Origin: Pseudobdellovibrio sp031428275
GTDB taxonomy: Bacteria > Bdellovibrionota > Bdellovibrionia > Bdellovibrionales > Bdellovibrionaceae
Assembly (NCBI GenBank): GCA_031428275.1
Contig: JANPPC010000043.1
Location: forward strand, 1-64,000
Direction of reading: 5' to 3'
Length of the DNA stretch: 64,000 nucleotides
Below, one piece after another: positions 1 to 8,906 of this stretch. A program made the translations under genes and the position numbers. Every line of letters starts with the position of its first letter. Within the stretch, counting starts at the first letter, position 1. The notes below the pieces were generated by a model. It did no database searches. It saw nothing but the letters and a program-made list of their open reading frames with translations, and had not been told where the DNA came from.

Positions 1-17
1 AAAACTATCCTTGTTTC

Positions 18-908
18 TTAGCTGTTGAAGTTCAAACTTTTCAGTTTGTAAATTGTTAATGGATCTCGTAACGACCGGTGAGCAATTTCGCAGGCGCTTA
101 AATAAAATGGGCCTTCTTGATTTTGAATTTTTTCTTGGATCGTAATCATAGACTCTTCGCTGTTGGGTTCTATCGTCATATGCGTCGGGCCATACTTTTC
201 TAGAAAACCCAGATCAGGTTCTTTATTAAAAAACTTTTCCCAACTGTCGGTATTCACTTCGCAGCGATAAGTCATCGTCTTCGCATGCGTGTGCAGTGGA
301 GCATAGGCACCAATCATTTCCATATGGCCGTAGTTTGCGTGTAATTTCAAAGCCGGGCTTCCCCATTGGGTCATACCCGAACACTGGGCGACGTTCGCGT
401 ACCACAAACCAAATGCCTTAGATAAAAAGCCTAAACCATAGTATTGCTCTTCTTTCGGTAAAAGTGAATTCACCGAACAAAGATCGTAGGCGACCCACTC
501 GCCTTTATGCATCGTTGGTATAATAATAAATAAAGAAAGTGGGCACCATTCTTCGTCCATCGAATAACCTAGAAGTTCGACGACTTTTTTAGGAATGTTT
601 TTTGTGCGTCCGGCATAGCCCGCAATAAAGCCTGGCATAGCAGCACAATCGTAAAATACCCAGCGCGGAATGGCTAAGTCCTGATGACCGAAGGCTTTCC
701 ACTCGATTTGATAAATCGCGTTAGCAAAAGCCAAGTTTTTTACATCGAGTGGGTTTTTATAAATCGGCTGCTGAGTGAACCAATCTAATTTATGACGAGT
801 ACCCGGTTGGTCAATTTTATTTTCAGGACGTACAAACACATAAGGTCTGATGTCGTCAGAATTCAACCAAGTCGCACGCGCTAAAAGGGGATTCGTTTTT
901 GAACTCAA
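18..908 (-). CDS. Conserved protein of unknown function
   Basis: A 296-residue protein that I do not recognise. It has no signal peptide or obvious membrane segment, and is rich in aromatic residues, including a Tyr/Trp/His-rich middle part around residues 160-210. The start is a TTG that overlaps the TGA stop of the upstream fumC gene in a TTGA arrangement (905-908), so it is probably translationally coupled to fumC. The coupling suggests a cytosolic or metabolic role, but I see no catalytic motif that would name one. Only 17 bases remain downstream in the window. Confidence 0.75.
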   Translation of the reverse strand: MSSKTNPLLARATWLNSDDIRPYVFVRPENKIDQPGTRHKLDWFTQQPIYKNPLDVKNLAFANAIYQIEWKAFGHQDLAIPRWVFYDCAAMPGFIAGYAGRTKNIPKKVVELLGYSMDEEWCPLSLFIIIPTMHKGEWVAYDLCSVNSLLPKEEQYYGLGFLSKAFGLWYANVAQCSGMTQWGSPALKLHANYGHMEMIGAYAPLHTHAKTMTYRCEVNTDSWEKFFNKEPDLGFLEKYGPTHMTIEPNSEESMITIQEKIQNQEGPFYLSACEIAHRSLRDPLTIYKLKSLNFNS

Positions 909-2296
909 GCCAAGGGCCCAATCATTGTTTCTGGTCTAACGACTTCGTCAAATTTTTCTGCAGTCATTAAGCCCAGGTTAACAGCTTCTTCTTTTAAAGT
1001 CGTACCGTTTTTATGAGCGGTCTTAGCAATCTTGGCCGCGTTGTCGTAACCAATATGTGGATTAAGCGCCGTCACTAACATTAACGAATTATCTAAATGT
1101 TTTTTAATTTGTGCCGTATTGGCAACGATGCCGTTTACGCAGTGATCTGTAAAACTTTCGCAGGCGTCAGAGATCAAACGAATTGAATTCAAACAGTTAA
1201 ATACGATCACCGGCTTAAAAACATTCAATTCAAAGTGCCCGGTTGCTCCGCCCACGTTGACCGCAACGTCATTACCTAAAACTTGCGCGCAAACCATAGT
1301 CATCGCTTCACTTTGCGTTGGGTTTACTTTCCCCGGCATGATCGATGATCCAGGTTCATTCTCGGGTAAATTTAATTCTCCGAAGCCGCAACGCGGGCCG
1401 CTGCCCAGCAACCGAATGTCGTTCGCTATTTTCATTAACGAAACGGCAATTGTTTTCAACGCTCCATGCACTTCGACTAAAGCGTCGTGCGCCGCTAAGG
1501 CTTCAAATTTATTTGGCGCCGTCACGAACGGAATTTTTGTTTCGGCTGCTATCGCCGCTGCCGCTTTAACCGCGAAATCTTTGTGCGTGTTAAGGCCGGT
1601 ACCGACCGCCGTTCCGCCCAAAGCCAATTGGTGTAAGTGCGGTAAGGTATTTTTAATACGTTGGACTGAATTCTTCATTTGCATCGCATAGCCCGAAAAT
1701 TCTTGGCCCAATGTTAAGGGGGTCGCATCCATCAAATGAGTGCGTCCGATTTTAACGATTGTTTTGAACTCTGCGGATTTTTTTTCTAATGCCGTTTGTA
1801 ATTTTTCAAGCATCGGAATCAAACGCGTGTGCACACGCTCGGCTACGGCAATATGCATCGCCGTAGGAAATGTATCATTCGAACTTTGACCTTTATTCAC
1901 ATCATCGTTCGGGTGCACATCTTTGGAAGGTAATTCTAAACCCATCATCTTCATCGCACGGTTCGCGATGACTTCGTTCGCATTCATATTAGTTTGGGTG
2001 CCCGAACCCGTTTGCCAAACGACTAACGGGAAATGTTCGTCTAAAGTTCCTTGAATGACTTCGTCAGCCGCTTTTACGATCATGATCGTTTTCTTTTTAT
2101 CTAATAAACCTAATTCCGAATTCGTCATGGCGGCGCACTTTTTTAAAACACCTAAGGCTTTAATCATCTCGCGCGGAAAGCGGTCTCCACCGATTTTGAA
2201 ATTTTCAGTCGAGCGTTGTGTTTGCGCGCCCCACAAAGCATGCGCCGGAACTTTCACATCGCCCATCGTATCTTTTTCAATTCTGAAGTCTGACAT
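905..2296 (-). CDS. fumC: Class II fumarate hydratase
   Basis: Interconverts fumarate and L-malate in the TCA cycle (cytosol). The 463-residue length is normal for the class II family. The fumarase/aspartase signature GSSIMPGKVNP lies near residue 320, and the substrate-site segments SGTQTNMNANE (near 97) and GRTHLMDATPL (near 185) are present. A good Shine-Dalgarno (AGAGGAT) precedes the ATG. The stop overlaps the next gene by four bases. Class II enzymes lack the oxygen-sensitive iron-sulphur cluster of FumA/B. No sign of truncation. Confidence 0.97.
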   Translation of the reverse strand: MSDFRIEKDTMGDVKVPAHALWGAQTQRSTENFKIGGDRFPREMIKALGVLKKCAAMTNSELGLLDKKKTIMIVKAADEVIQGTLDEHFPLVVWQTGSGTQTNMNANEVIANRAMKMMGLELPSKDVHPNDDVNKGQSSNDTFPTAMHIAVAERVHTRLIPMLEKLQTALEKKSAEFKTIVKIGRTHLMDATPLTLGQEFSGYAMQMKNSVQRIKNTLPHLHQLALGGTAVGTGLNTHKDFAVKAAAAIAAETKIPFVTAPNKFEALAAHDALVEVHGALKTIAVSLMKIANDIRLLGSGPRCGFGELNLPENEPGSSIMPGKVNPTQSEAMTMVCAQVLGNDVAVNVGGATGHFELNVFKPVIVFNCLNSIRLISDACESFTDHCVNGIVANTAQIKKHLDNSLMLVTALNPHIGYDNAAKIAKTAHKNGTTLKEEAVNLGLMTAEKFDEVVRPETMIGPLA

Positions 2297-2311
2297 AAAT
2301 CCTCTGATAAG

Positions 2312-3115
2312 TTATTTAATTAAATTTTTAATACTTTTATCGCCCCGAACAACTTGGCCGACGCTGGCCTGATCTGTAGGGTAGATGATAATCTCTTGTA
2401 TGTTAACATGCGCAGGGCGCTCGACACACCATAAAATAGTCTCGGCAATATCATTGGCTAAAAGCGGCATCATATCATCGTAAACAGCGTCAGCTTTTTG
2501 CTGATTTCCTAAGCGAACAAGACTGAATTCTGTATTCACCATTCCGGGTTCAATGTTAGTCACACGCACGCCCGTTCCTTTAAGATCCATACGTAGCCCC
2601 TCGCTGAGGGCGCGAACGGCAAATTTGGTTGAGCAATAGACAGCGCCGCCTTCGTAAACTAGACGTCCAGCGACTGAGCCCAGGTTGATAATCTGCCCCC
2701 TGCTTGCCGTTAAAAAAGAAAGAAGTGCGCGCGTCACATACAACAAACCTTTTAGATTGGTATCGATCATTTCGTCCCAATCAGATGTTTTTGAATTCTG
2801 TAAAAGGTCGGCTCCCTTTGCTAGGCCTGCGTTATTAATTAAACACTTGAGTTTAATATTTTTGTTTTTAAGCTCGTCCGCCATGCCTTCAACTTCAGAT
2901 TTCTGCGACACATCTAGTTGAATAATCACCACATCAATTGCCCCGGCCGCCAAACAATCTTTCTTAGCCTGCGCGAGCCGATCTAAGCGACGTGCCGTTA
3001 AAACCAGAGCGTGTTTTTTATGCGCAAACATCAGCGCCGTCGCAAGCCCTATACCCGATGAAGCGCCCGTGATTAATGTATAGAAATTTTCAGATTTTTG
3101 TGATGGATTATTCAT
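2312..3115 (-). CDS. Short-chain dehydrogenase/reductase (SDR)
   Basis: NAD(P)-dependent oxidoreductase of the classical SDR family, 267 residues. The Rossmann motif TGASSGIG is near residue 17, NNAG near 93 and the catalytic YxxxK (YCSTK) near 160, with the active-site Ser about 13 residues earlier. The sequence after the active site (RVTNIEPGMVNTEFS) is like that of the YdfG/serine-3-dehydrogenase-type SDRs, but the substrate cannot be told. It lies 15 bases upstream of fumC on the same strand, so the two may be cotranscribed. It diverges from the EVE-domain gene, sharing a 46-base intergenic space. Confidence 0.9.
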   Translation of the reverse strand: MNNPSQKSENFYTLITGASSGIGLATALMFAHKKHALVLTARRLDRLAQAKKDCLAAGAIDVVIIQLDVSQKSEVEGMADELKNKNIKLKCLINNAGLAKGADLLQNSKTSDWDEMIDTNLKGLLYVTRALLSFLTASRGQIINLGSVAGRLVYEGGAVYCSTKFAVRALSEGLRMDLKGTGVRVTNIEPGMVNTEFSLVRLGNQQKADAVYDDMMPLLANDIAETILWCVERPAHVNIQEIIIYPTDQASVGQVVRGDKSIKNLIK

Positions 3116-3161
3116 GTCGTAACCATATCAAATTCTTAAGTTCGAGGGTACAACTATTACC

Positions 3162-3626
3162 ATGGCAAAAAAACATTGGCTGATGAAATCTGAACCTGAC
3201 GTCTTTTCTTTAGATCAACTTAAAAAAGATAAAACCACTTGGTGGGAAGGTGTTCGAAATTACCAAGCGCGCAATTACATGATGAAAGACATGCAAATAG
3301 GCGACGAGGTTTTATTTTACCACTCTAACGCCGTGCCGCCAGGCATTGCAGGCCTAGCGACGATTTCGAAGTTAGCCGAACCTGACAAATTACAATTCGA
3401 CAAAAAATCTGAGGTCTACGACCCGAAAGCCACCAAAGAAAAACCGACTTGGTTCTGCACACAAGTTGAATTCAAAGCTCAATTTAAAAATTTTATTTCG
3501 CTTGAACAAATTAGAAACGATAAAAAATTAGTTGATATGCTGGTGATTAAAAAGGGTTCGCGTCTTTCGATCCAACCTGTCACCAAAGAAGAATACGAAT
3601 ACATTTGTAAAATCGGAAATAATTAG
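3162..3626 (+). CDS. EVE domain-containing protein
   Basis: A 154-residue protein consisting of one EVE domain (PUA-like fold), similar to the human THYN1 and bacterial YcaQ-neighbour types. Visible family motifs are WLMKSEPDVFSLDQL at the N-terminus, WEGVRNYQARN near residue 28 and VLFYHSN near 50. EVE domains are thought to bind modified bases in nucleic acids; the target here is unknown. It is followed after one base by the DUF1295 gene, so the two form an operon. Confidence 0.9.
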   Translation: MAKKHWLMKSEPDVFSLDQLKKDKTTWWEGVRNYQARNYMMKDMQIGDEVLFYHSNAVPPGIAGLATISKLAEPDKLQFDKKSEVYDPKATKEKPTWFCTQVEFKAQFKNFISLEQIRNDKKLVDMLVIKKGSRLSIQPVTKEEYEYICKIGNN

Positions 3627-3627
3627 C

Positions 3628-4392
3628 ATGCACCTTTACATCGAAACTTTGGCTTTAATTCTTCTTTTTGAAGCGATGCTGTTCGTGGTTGCCCATTTTA
3701 TCAAACGCAGTGATTTGGCTGATTTTGGTTGGGGTATTGGGTTTGCTTTGGCGGGATTGTATACATATTTGAAAAATCCGTCTGCTAACGTTCAACAAGC
3801 GGCACTGCTTTTTTTAGTGTTTGCGTGGATGTTTCGACTTTCGGGCTATATGGGTATTCGTATGAGCGGCAAAAAAGAAGATCAGCGCTACGTCGCCATG
3901 CGAGAGGCCTGGAAAAACCATCCGGCTCTAAGAACTTTTCTGGTGGTCTTTCAATTTCAAGGATTACTACTTTGGCTTTACGCAATTCCGATGATTTACC
4001 ATCTATCTGCAACCGACCTGAACCCGAATTTATTAACCTGGGTTGTGTTAGGCGTAAGCCTGTTCGGCATGAGCTACGAGGCCATTGCCGACTCGCAAAA
4101 AGCTAAATTCAAGCAAAACAATAAATCAACCACTGCTTTTATTCGATCGGGCGTCTTTAAATATTCGCGCTATCCGCAGTATTTTGGCGAAGTCACTTTT
4201 TGGGCGGGCATTGCGCTTTTTCAACCAACCTGGGGACCGCATCTACTTTTATTGTACGCTCCTCTGATGCTTTTTTTAATGTTAAGATACGTTTCGGGAG
4301 TCAAACTTTTAGAAGACGCCTACATGAAGCGCCCAGGCTACAAAGAATATGCCGCCAAAACACCGATGATGATTCCGAACTTTAGGCTTTAG
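3628..4392 (+). CDS. DUF1295 (steroid 5-alpha-reductase-like) membrane protein
   Basis: A 254-residue integral membrane protein with about six to seven hydrophobic segments. The C-terminal half has the DUF1295/isoprenylcysteine methyltransferase-like pattern: SGVFKYSRYPQYFGEVTFWAG near residue 170 and a final PGYKEYAAKTPMMIPN. The family includes 3-oxo-5-alpha-steroid 4-dehydrogenase relatives; the substrate in bacteria is generally unknown. The ATG follows the EVE-gene stop by one base. The 3' end overlaps the convergent serine-protease gene by four bases. Confidence 0.87.
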   Translation: MHLYIETLALILLFEAMLFVVAHFIKRSDLADFGWGIGFALAGLYTYLKNPSANVQQAALLFLVFAWMFRLSGYMGIRMSGKKEDQRYVAMREAWKNHPALRTFLVVFQFQGLLLWLYAIPMIYHLSATDLNPNLLTWVVLGVSLFGMSYEAIADSQKAKFKQNNKSTTAFIRSGVFKYSRYPQYFGEVTFWAGIALFQPTWGPHLLLLYAPLMLFLMLRYVSGVKLLEDAYMKRPGYKEYAAKTPMMIPNFRL

Positions 4393-5312
4393 TTTTTGGG
4401 TAAGTATTTCTTAACAACGGAAATACGCGTTACGTCTTCGCCACGACACCCGTCTTCAGCGCAAGACTTCGATACGTAGCACGAGTTTGCTCGCTCGTAG
4501 TCTTGATCGCCGCGCGACAATACTCCCACGATCAGACCCGTGTTTTGATCAAACACCGACGAACCTGAATTTCCAGAAAATGCATCAAGCGAAGCTGTAA
4601 AAAATTGATCGGGAATTAAATTTCGAACATGACCATCCAAAGTAAATTTAGTAGGCAAGCCCGCCGGATGCCCGATCAACATCAATGTGTCATCGTAGCG
4701 GGGCTCTTGTTCAGCCAGCTTTAAAGGCTCGCGGCCAACGACCGCACGATCAAGACGAATCAGGGCAAAGTCAGCACCGTTTTTTGTTTCAAATGTTTCA
4801 ATTATTTCTTCGCAGCGAAATACATTTTCAGGCACGATGCTTTGCAAATGGGCGTGCGCGCTTGCCAGTTTATAATCGAATACAAACCGAGCTGATTGAC
4901 ATTCGCGGATATCAGTCACGCAGTGACCAGCCGTTAAAATTATATCGGGAGCGATCAACGAGCCCGAGCAGTATGCGACCTTAGGTTGCTTCAAAAATCT
5001 TTCGGATTCACACATGGGGATATCATTCGTGCCTCGAAATTTATAAATATTTTCGTTCGCAAATAAAACTAAATCGTCTTCGTCAATCAATGCCACAGTC
5101 GATCGTGCTAAGCGTAAAAGTTCTGAATCGCTAATTTCAAAATATTCTTTTCGCCCGTCGTCGCCGTAGACGATTTTACTTTGCCCGCCGCTTGATCGCA
5201 AAGTCGAACCTTTACCTGTCTTACTTTTTTTAGCATAGCCACACCCCGAAATTAGACCACTAAACAAACAGATAACTGCAATTGTAACGATCACTAAACT
5301 TGAACGACGCAT
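4389..5312 (-). CDS. Trypsin-like serine protease, lipoprotein
   Basis: A 307-residue secreted protease of the S1 (chymotrypsin) fold. An N-terminal hydrophobic stretch ends in a lipobox (LISGC, Cys24), so it is probably a lipid-anchored protein. The catalytic triad is visible: His130 in TAGHC, Asp181 in DFALIRLD and Ser249 in GNSGS. Six or more cysteines outside the lipobox suggest disulphides and hence an extracytoplasmic location. Shine-Dalgarno GGGAGAG precedes the ATG. It diverges from the dihydrouridine-synthase gene. The substrate is unknown; a role in degrading external protein is inference. Confidence 0.9.
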   Translation of the reverse strand: MRRSSLVIVTIAVICLFSGLISGCGYAKKSKTGKGSTLRSSGGQSKIVYGDDGRKEYFEISDSELLRLARSTVALIDEDDLVLFANENIYKFRGTNDIPMCESERFLKQPKVAYCSGSLIAPDIILTAGHCVTDIRECQSARFVFDYKLASAHAHLQSIVPENVFRCEEIIETFETKNGADFALIRLDRAVVGREPLKLAEQEPRYDDTLMLIGHPAGLPTKFTLDGHVRNLIPDQFFTASLDAFSGNSGSSVFDQNTGLIVGVLSRGDQDYERANSCYVSKSCAEDGCRGEDVTRISVVKKYLPKN

Positions 5313-5466
5313 AGACTCTCCCGATTGATTGAACCGCTTTTACTTCAATTCAAATACCTTCGTCACGGTCGAAGCCCTTTTAGCCTTTTGCTTTGTAAAA
5401 ATTTACCTCTTAACAAGACTGTGAAATTTATTAGATTTGATGATTCTTCTGCAGTACATTTGTTGA

Positions 5467-6432
5467 ATGAACAAAGCGGTCGCACCAAAACTTTTCTTAG
5501 CCCCGATGGAAGGCGTCACCGACTGGGCCATGCGTGATTTGCTGACCAGCCTGGGTGGTATCGATCAGTGCGTAACCGAGTTTTTGCGAATCACCGAACA
5601 CTTGATGCCCGAAAGTGTGTTTGAAAAAAATTGCCCCGAATTAAAAACAAGTTCTCGTACCCGCAGCGGCACGCCCGTGTTCGTGCAGCTATTGGGCGGT
5701 AAATCCGGGCCGCTGGCCGCAAACGCCGTGCGAGCAGTTGAAATGGGTGCCTTAGGAATTGATCTTAACTTTGGCTGCCCTGCCCCTACCGTGAACCGTC
5801 ACGACGGCGGCGCCACCTTATTAAAATCAACCGAACGCCTTTACGAAATCGTTAAAACCGTTCGCGACGCAGTCCCTAAAGGGGTACCCGTAACCGCCAA
5901 AATTCGACTTGGGTTTGACGATCCATCTGCCTGTTTAGACAACGCTCAAGCCATTGAAGCGGCGGGCGCTGAATGGTTAACTGTTCACTGCCGCACAAAA
6001 ACCGATGGCTACAAGCCACCTGCTTATTGGGAATGGATCGCGAAAATTAAAGAGGTTTCAAAAATTCGCATCATTACGAACGGCGAAATCTGGACGACGG
6101 ATGATTTTAAAAATTGCCACCAAACGGCCCAGACTAGCGATTACATGATTGGCCGCGGAGCTTTACGCGATCCGTACATTTTTAACAAAATTAAAAAATC
6201 TTTCATTGAAAATGATATTCACGTTACGACGTTTTCGGATGTCAAAACTTTAATTCCGGCATTTTATGATTCAAGCTCTGTCTACGTGAATGATCACTTT
6301 GCCGTTGCGCGCACCAAGGGGTGGATGAAGCAATTAAGCTTGTCGATTCCCGAGTTCAAAGATATTTTTGAAGAGATTAAAGTTCTAACCAAGCCGAACG
6401 ACTTTAAAACGCGGCTTGAACAATTACTGTAA
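5467..6432 (+). CDS. tRNA-dihydrouridine synthase (first copy)
   Basis: FMN-dependent enzyme reducing uridines in tRNA to dihydrouridine. 321 residues in a TIM-barrel. It has the N-terminal LAPMEGVTDWAMR, the active-site segment NFGCPAPTVNRHDGG with catalytic Cys104, and VHCRTKTDGYKPPA near residue 178. The APMEGVTD start and the HDGG segment look most like DusC, but the subfamily is not certain. A second Dus gene lies 1.4 kb away. Glutaredoxin follows 14 bases downstream, probably in the same transcript. There is no clear Shine-Dalgarno before the ATG. Confidence 0.93.
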   Translation: MNKAVAPKLFLAPMEGVTDWAMRDLLTSLGGIDQCVTEFLRITEHLMPESVFEKNCPELKTSSRTRSGTPVFVQLLGGKSGPLAANAVRAVEMGALGIDLNFGCPAPTVNRHDGGATLLKSTERLYEIVKTVRDAVPKGVPVTAKIRLGFDDPSACLDNAQAIEAAGAEWLTVHCRTKTDGYKPPAYWEWIAKIKEVSKIRIITNGEIWTTDDFKNCHQTAQTSDYMIGRGALRDPYIFNKIKKSFIENDIHVTTFSDVKTLIPAFYDSSSVYVNDHFAVARTKGWMKQLSLSIPEFKDIFEEIKVLTKPNDFKTRLEQLL

Positions 6433-6446
6433 CAAAAGGAAATAAA

Positions 6447-6710
6447 ATGAAACAAACTGCCAAAATTAAAATGATCAAAAAAAATCCGTGCCCGTATTGT
6501 GATCGCGCACAAAACTTTTTTGAAGGTAAAGGCTTAAAAGTTGAAATCGTTGATTTAACGAACAACATGGGCGAACTACAAAAAATTAAAGCTGAAACAG
6601 GCTGGGCGACGGTACCTATGATTTTCATCAACGACAAATTAATCGGCGGCTACAACGACATTAAATCCTTAGAAGACGATGGCAAACTAGACGCGATGGT
6701 TATGGGTTAG
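6447..6710 (+). CDS. Glutaredoxin
   Basis: An 87-residue dithiol glutaredoxin that reduces disulphides with glutathione in the cytosol. The CPYC active site is at Cys15/Cys18. The cis-proline segment ATVPMIFINDKLIGG and the GYND glutathione-contact motif follow. The class is GrxC-like. A strong AAGGA ribosome site precedes the ATG. It sits directly behind the Dus gene and ahead of a terminator. Confidence 0.93.
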   Translation: MKQTAKIKMIKKNPCPYCDRAQNFFEGKGLKVEIVDLTNNMGELQKIKAETGWATVPMIFINDKLIGGYNDIKSLEDDGKLDAMVMG

Positions 6711-6732
6711 CTGCCGGCGGCTAGCTGCCGGC

Positions 6733-6761
6733 AAGGCGCTCAGCATGGGCGCCTTTTTTTT
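6733..6761. terminator. Intrinsic terminator between glutaredoxin and TPR-like gene
   Basis: Perfect 7-bp stem AAGGCGC/GCGCCTT with a 9-base loop, followed by six T on the plus strand. It ends the dus-grx transcript and overlaps the stop codon of the convergent minus-strand gene. Just upstream, TAGCTGCCGGC is directly repeated (6708-6718 and 6722-6732). Confidence 0.8.
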
Positions 6762-7797
6762 AAGATTCGCTCACGCCAAACGAAAACGAGAACGTGTAGA
6801 TATTCTCGCGTTCTCCAGCTTTAAATTTTCGTAAAGTTTCAGTATATCGAGCATTGTTTCCCGCGATGTTAACCGCACGCTGTAACACCTTCAGCTCATT
6901 TTCATGGTCGCCGTTCTTGTTGTATAAGGACGCTAATGCATAATTAGCTGCGGCCGAATCGGGATTTTGTAAAGCCCGGTCGTAGGCCAATTTGAAGCGC
7001 GTTTCTTTATCTAAATTAAGCTCACTCATGAACTTAAAATCTTCTAGCTTTTCATCGTTGGGGCGTTCAAGCATAAGTCGATCAAGAGTTTGATTAACTT
7101 CATCGGTCGTATTGGCCTTCGCCGGATTATCCATTACCGAAATAAGATGACCCAGTAAATAAGCTTCCTGCGCATTTGGATCTTGCGGATTTCGAGCGTA
7201 AAGTTCGTCGCCTAATTCTTTTAATCTTGGGCCGTCTTCAGGCATTTTGATCTTCCAAATTTTTGCCATCATCTTCATCATTAACTGTTTTTCTGAAAGA
7301 TCTTTTAATGAAATTCTTTCAGTTAAGTAATCAACGCTTAGAATTCTTAGCTGAAGCAGTCGCATGTCGCACTGCTTTGAATCGAAAGCTTTGAAACAAA
7401 AATCAGAAATTTCTTTTTTAACCTGTTTTGTTATACCGAATTCGGGCAGATCTGCGCAGTTCTGAATATCGGGCAGATGCAAAAACTGCTCGGTGAAAGT
7501 TTTAAAATCGGTTTCGGCATAGCTTATGTAGGCGGTCTGACAATGCTGAAGCTGTTTCGAACCCTTGATTTGTTTTTTCAAATCAATCTTACTTTCGATC
7601 GGTGCACTTAGTAATTCAGTTTTGTCGTAAATTTTAGAATCATACAGCCGGCCGATTGTTTTCTTTTCTGGCTCGTGCATAACGATTGGAAGTCGTGTGT
7701 CGTAGGCACTCTTGATCCAAACCGATGCGGCCACTCCGCAAACCAATATGAGTATAACAAAGCCAATTAAAAATTTAGTTCCGTTTTGTTTTTGCAT
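6760..7797 (-). CDS. Membrane-anchored TPR-like protein
   Basis: A 345-residue protein with one N-terminal membrane anchor (residues 9-27) and an extracytoplasmic helical domain. The C-terminal third (about 250-325) reads like tetratricopeptide repeats (for example RALQNPDSAAANYALASLYNK). The architecture resembles CcmH/NrfG- or YfgM-type scaffold proteins, but I cannot assign a pathway. Its ATG overlaps the upstream Dus stop in a TAATG junction, so translation is coupled. Confidence 0.75.
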   Translation of the reverse strand: MQKQNGTKFLIGFVILILVCGVAASVWIKSAYDTRLPIVMHEPEKKTIGRLYDSKIYDKTELLSAPIESKIDLKKQIKGSKQLQHCQTAYISYAETDFKTFTEQFLHLPDIQNCADLPEFGITKQVKKEISDFCFKAFDSKQCDMRLLQLRILSVDYLTERISLKDLSEKQLMMKMMAKIWKIKMPEDGPRLKELGDELYARNPQDPNAQEAYLLGHLISVMDNPAKANTTDEVNQTLDRLMLERPNDEKLEDFKFMSELNLDKETRFKLAYDRALQNPDSAAANYALASLYNKNGDHENELKVLQRAVNIAGNNARYTETLRKFKAGERENIYTFSFSFGVSES

Positions 7798-8855
7798 TAC
7801 TGTCTCAATTCCGTTCTTGGATACATTGCTTGTTCATTTTGAAAAAATAAAGTTACCGCCGCACGCAGTTCGTTTAAAGTTTTGCAGCGGCTGCACACGG
7901 CCATCAACGTATGGCCGAATTCAAGCCACACGTGCGTTGTGCGAATATAAAATTGTAATTTACGAAGCGTGATCGATTCAGACGCTCCGGCATCTTGCAT
8001 AAAGCTTTCTTCACTATAATCGATCAGCTTCAGAAGGCTTCGGCCAAATTCAGCGCCCTCTTCCAGCGGAGTGTGCGGAGCTTTCATCGAAGCAAATGCC
8101 GCCGGAGTTTCAAAACCTAATTTTTCACCTAATTGCCACATCATCCACGGCCTAGCCGCCAATGCCCGCCCCGCCATAACCTTGTCGGCTTTGGTTTCAT
8201 TGATCATCGAAAGCACGTCGTCGACGGTTTGAATGTCGCCGTTACCGATGATAGGTACTTTGATTTCTTTTTTTAATGCAGTGATTTGTGACCAGTCCGA
8301 TTGGCCGCGACGTTTTTGTTCAGCCGTTCGCGGGTGCAACGTAATCCAATCAGCCCCGTTATCAACTAATTTTTGTACAAACGAAATTAATTGCGGCACT
8401 GATTTTTCACTACCCACCGCACGTAATTTAACTGAAATGGGCACGGTTGAATATTTTTTTGTCATGGCCACAACATTCGCCGCATAATCAACGTCACCCA
8501 TTAATGATACGCCGTAATTATGCTTCAGCGCTTTTTGCACGGGGCAACCCATATTGATGTCTATACCGCTGGCGCCCCATTCGTTCACAAGCCTAACGAC
8601 TGATTCATGAATCGGAATTTCTTCGTTACCTAAAATTTGTGGAACTAAATGGGTCTCGGCGTCTCGTCGTAACGTCTCGGGTGTCGTTTTTAGATTTTCA
8701 CCCGGTACTCGGCGCGAGTTCAGCATTTCGGTCGGCCAATGAGTTGACGCGTTTTGCGGCATATAGTCGGTCAGCAGGCGGCGTAAAGCCACGTGCGACA
8801 ACCCAACCATGGGCGCTAAACAAAGCGGAAAATTAAGATCGGTTACATTCTGCAC
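7797..8855 (-). CDS. tRNA-dihydrouridine synthase (second copy)
   Basis: Second FMN-dependent tRNA-dihydrouridine synthase, 352 residues. It has LAPMVGLSHVALR at the N-terminus, NMGCPVQK with catalytic Cys104, LHPRTAEQKRRGQSDW near residue 177 and the phosphate-binding PIIGNGDI and VMAGRALAARP segments. The RRGQSDW segment is DusB-like, but the rest is divergent. It begins with GTG and lacks an obvious Shine-Dalgarno. The TPR-like gene follows with a one-base overlap. Having two paralogues within 3.4 kb on opposite strands suggests different tRNA positions. Confidence 0.92.
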   Translation of the reverse strand: MQNVTDLNFPLCLAPMVGLSHVALRRLLTDYMPQNASTHWPTEMLNSRRVPGENLKTTPETLRRDAETHLVPQILGNEEIPIHESVVRLVNEWGASGIDINMGCPVQKALKHNYGVSLMGDVDYAANVVAMTKKYSTVPISVKLRAVGSEKSVPQLISFVQKLVDNGADWITLHPRTAEQKRRGQSDWSQITALKKEIKVPIIGNGDIQTVDDVLSMINETKADKVMAGRALAARPWMMWQLGEKLGFETPAAFASMKAPHTPLEEGAEFGRSLLKLIDYSEESFMQDAGASESITLRKLQFYIRTTHVWLEFGHTLMAVCSRCKTLNELRAAVTLFFQNEQAMYPRTELRQ

Positions 8856-8906
8856 AAGCGTTCTTTTACACTTTATTTTTTGAAATTTAAAGGGTTACTA
8901 TTGTGT

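Noticed and set aside
1257..1691. 144-codon plus-strand frame inside fumC
   Set aside because: Antisense shadow of a well-conserved gene; no ribosome site and no independent evidence.
8880..8906. Upstream TTG start extending purK by nine residues
   Set aside because: The family normally starts near the downstream ATG, which has a better ribosome site.
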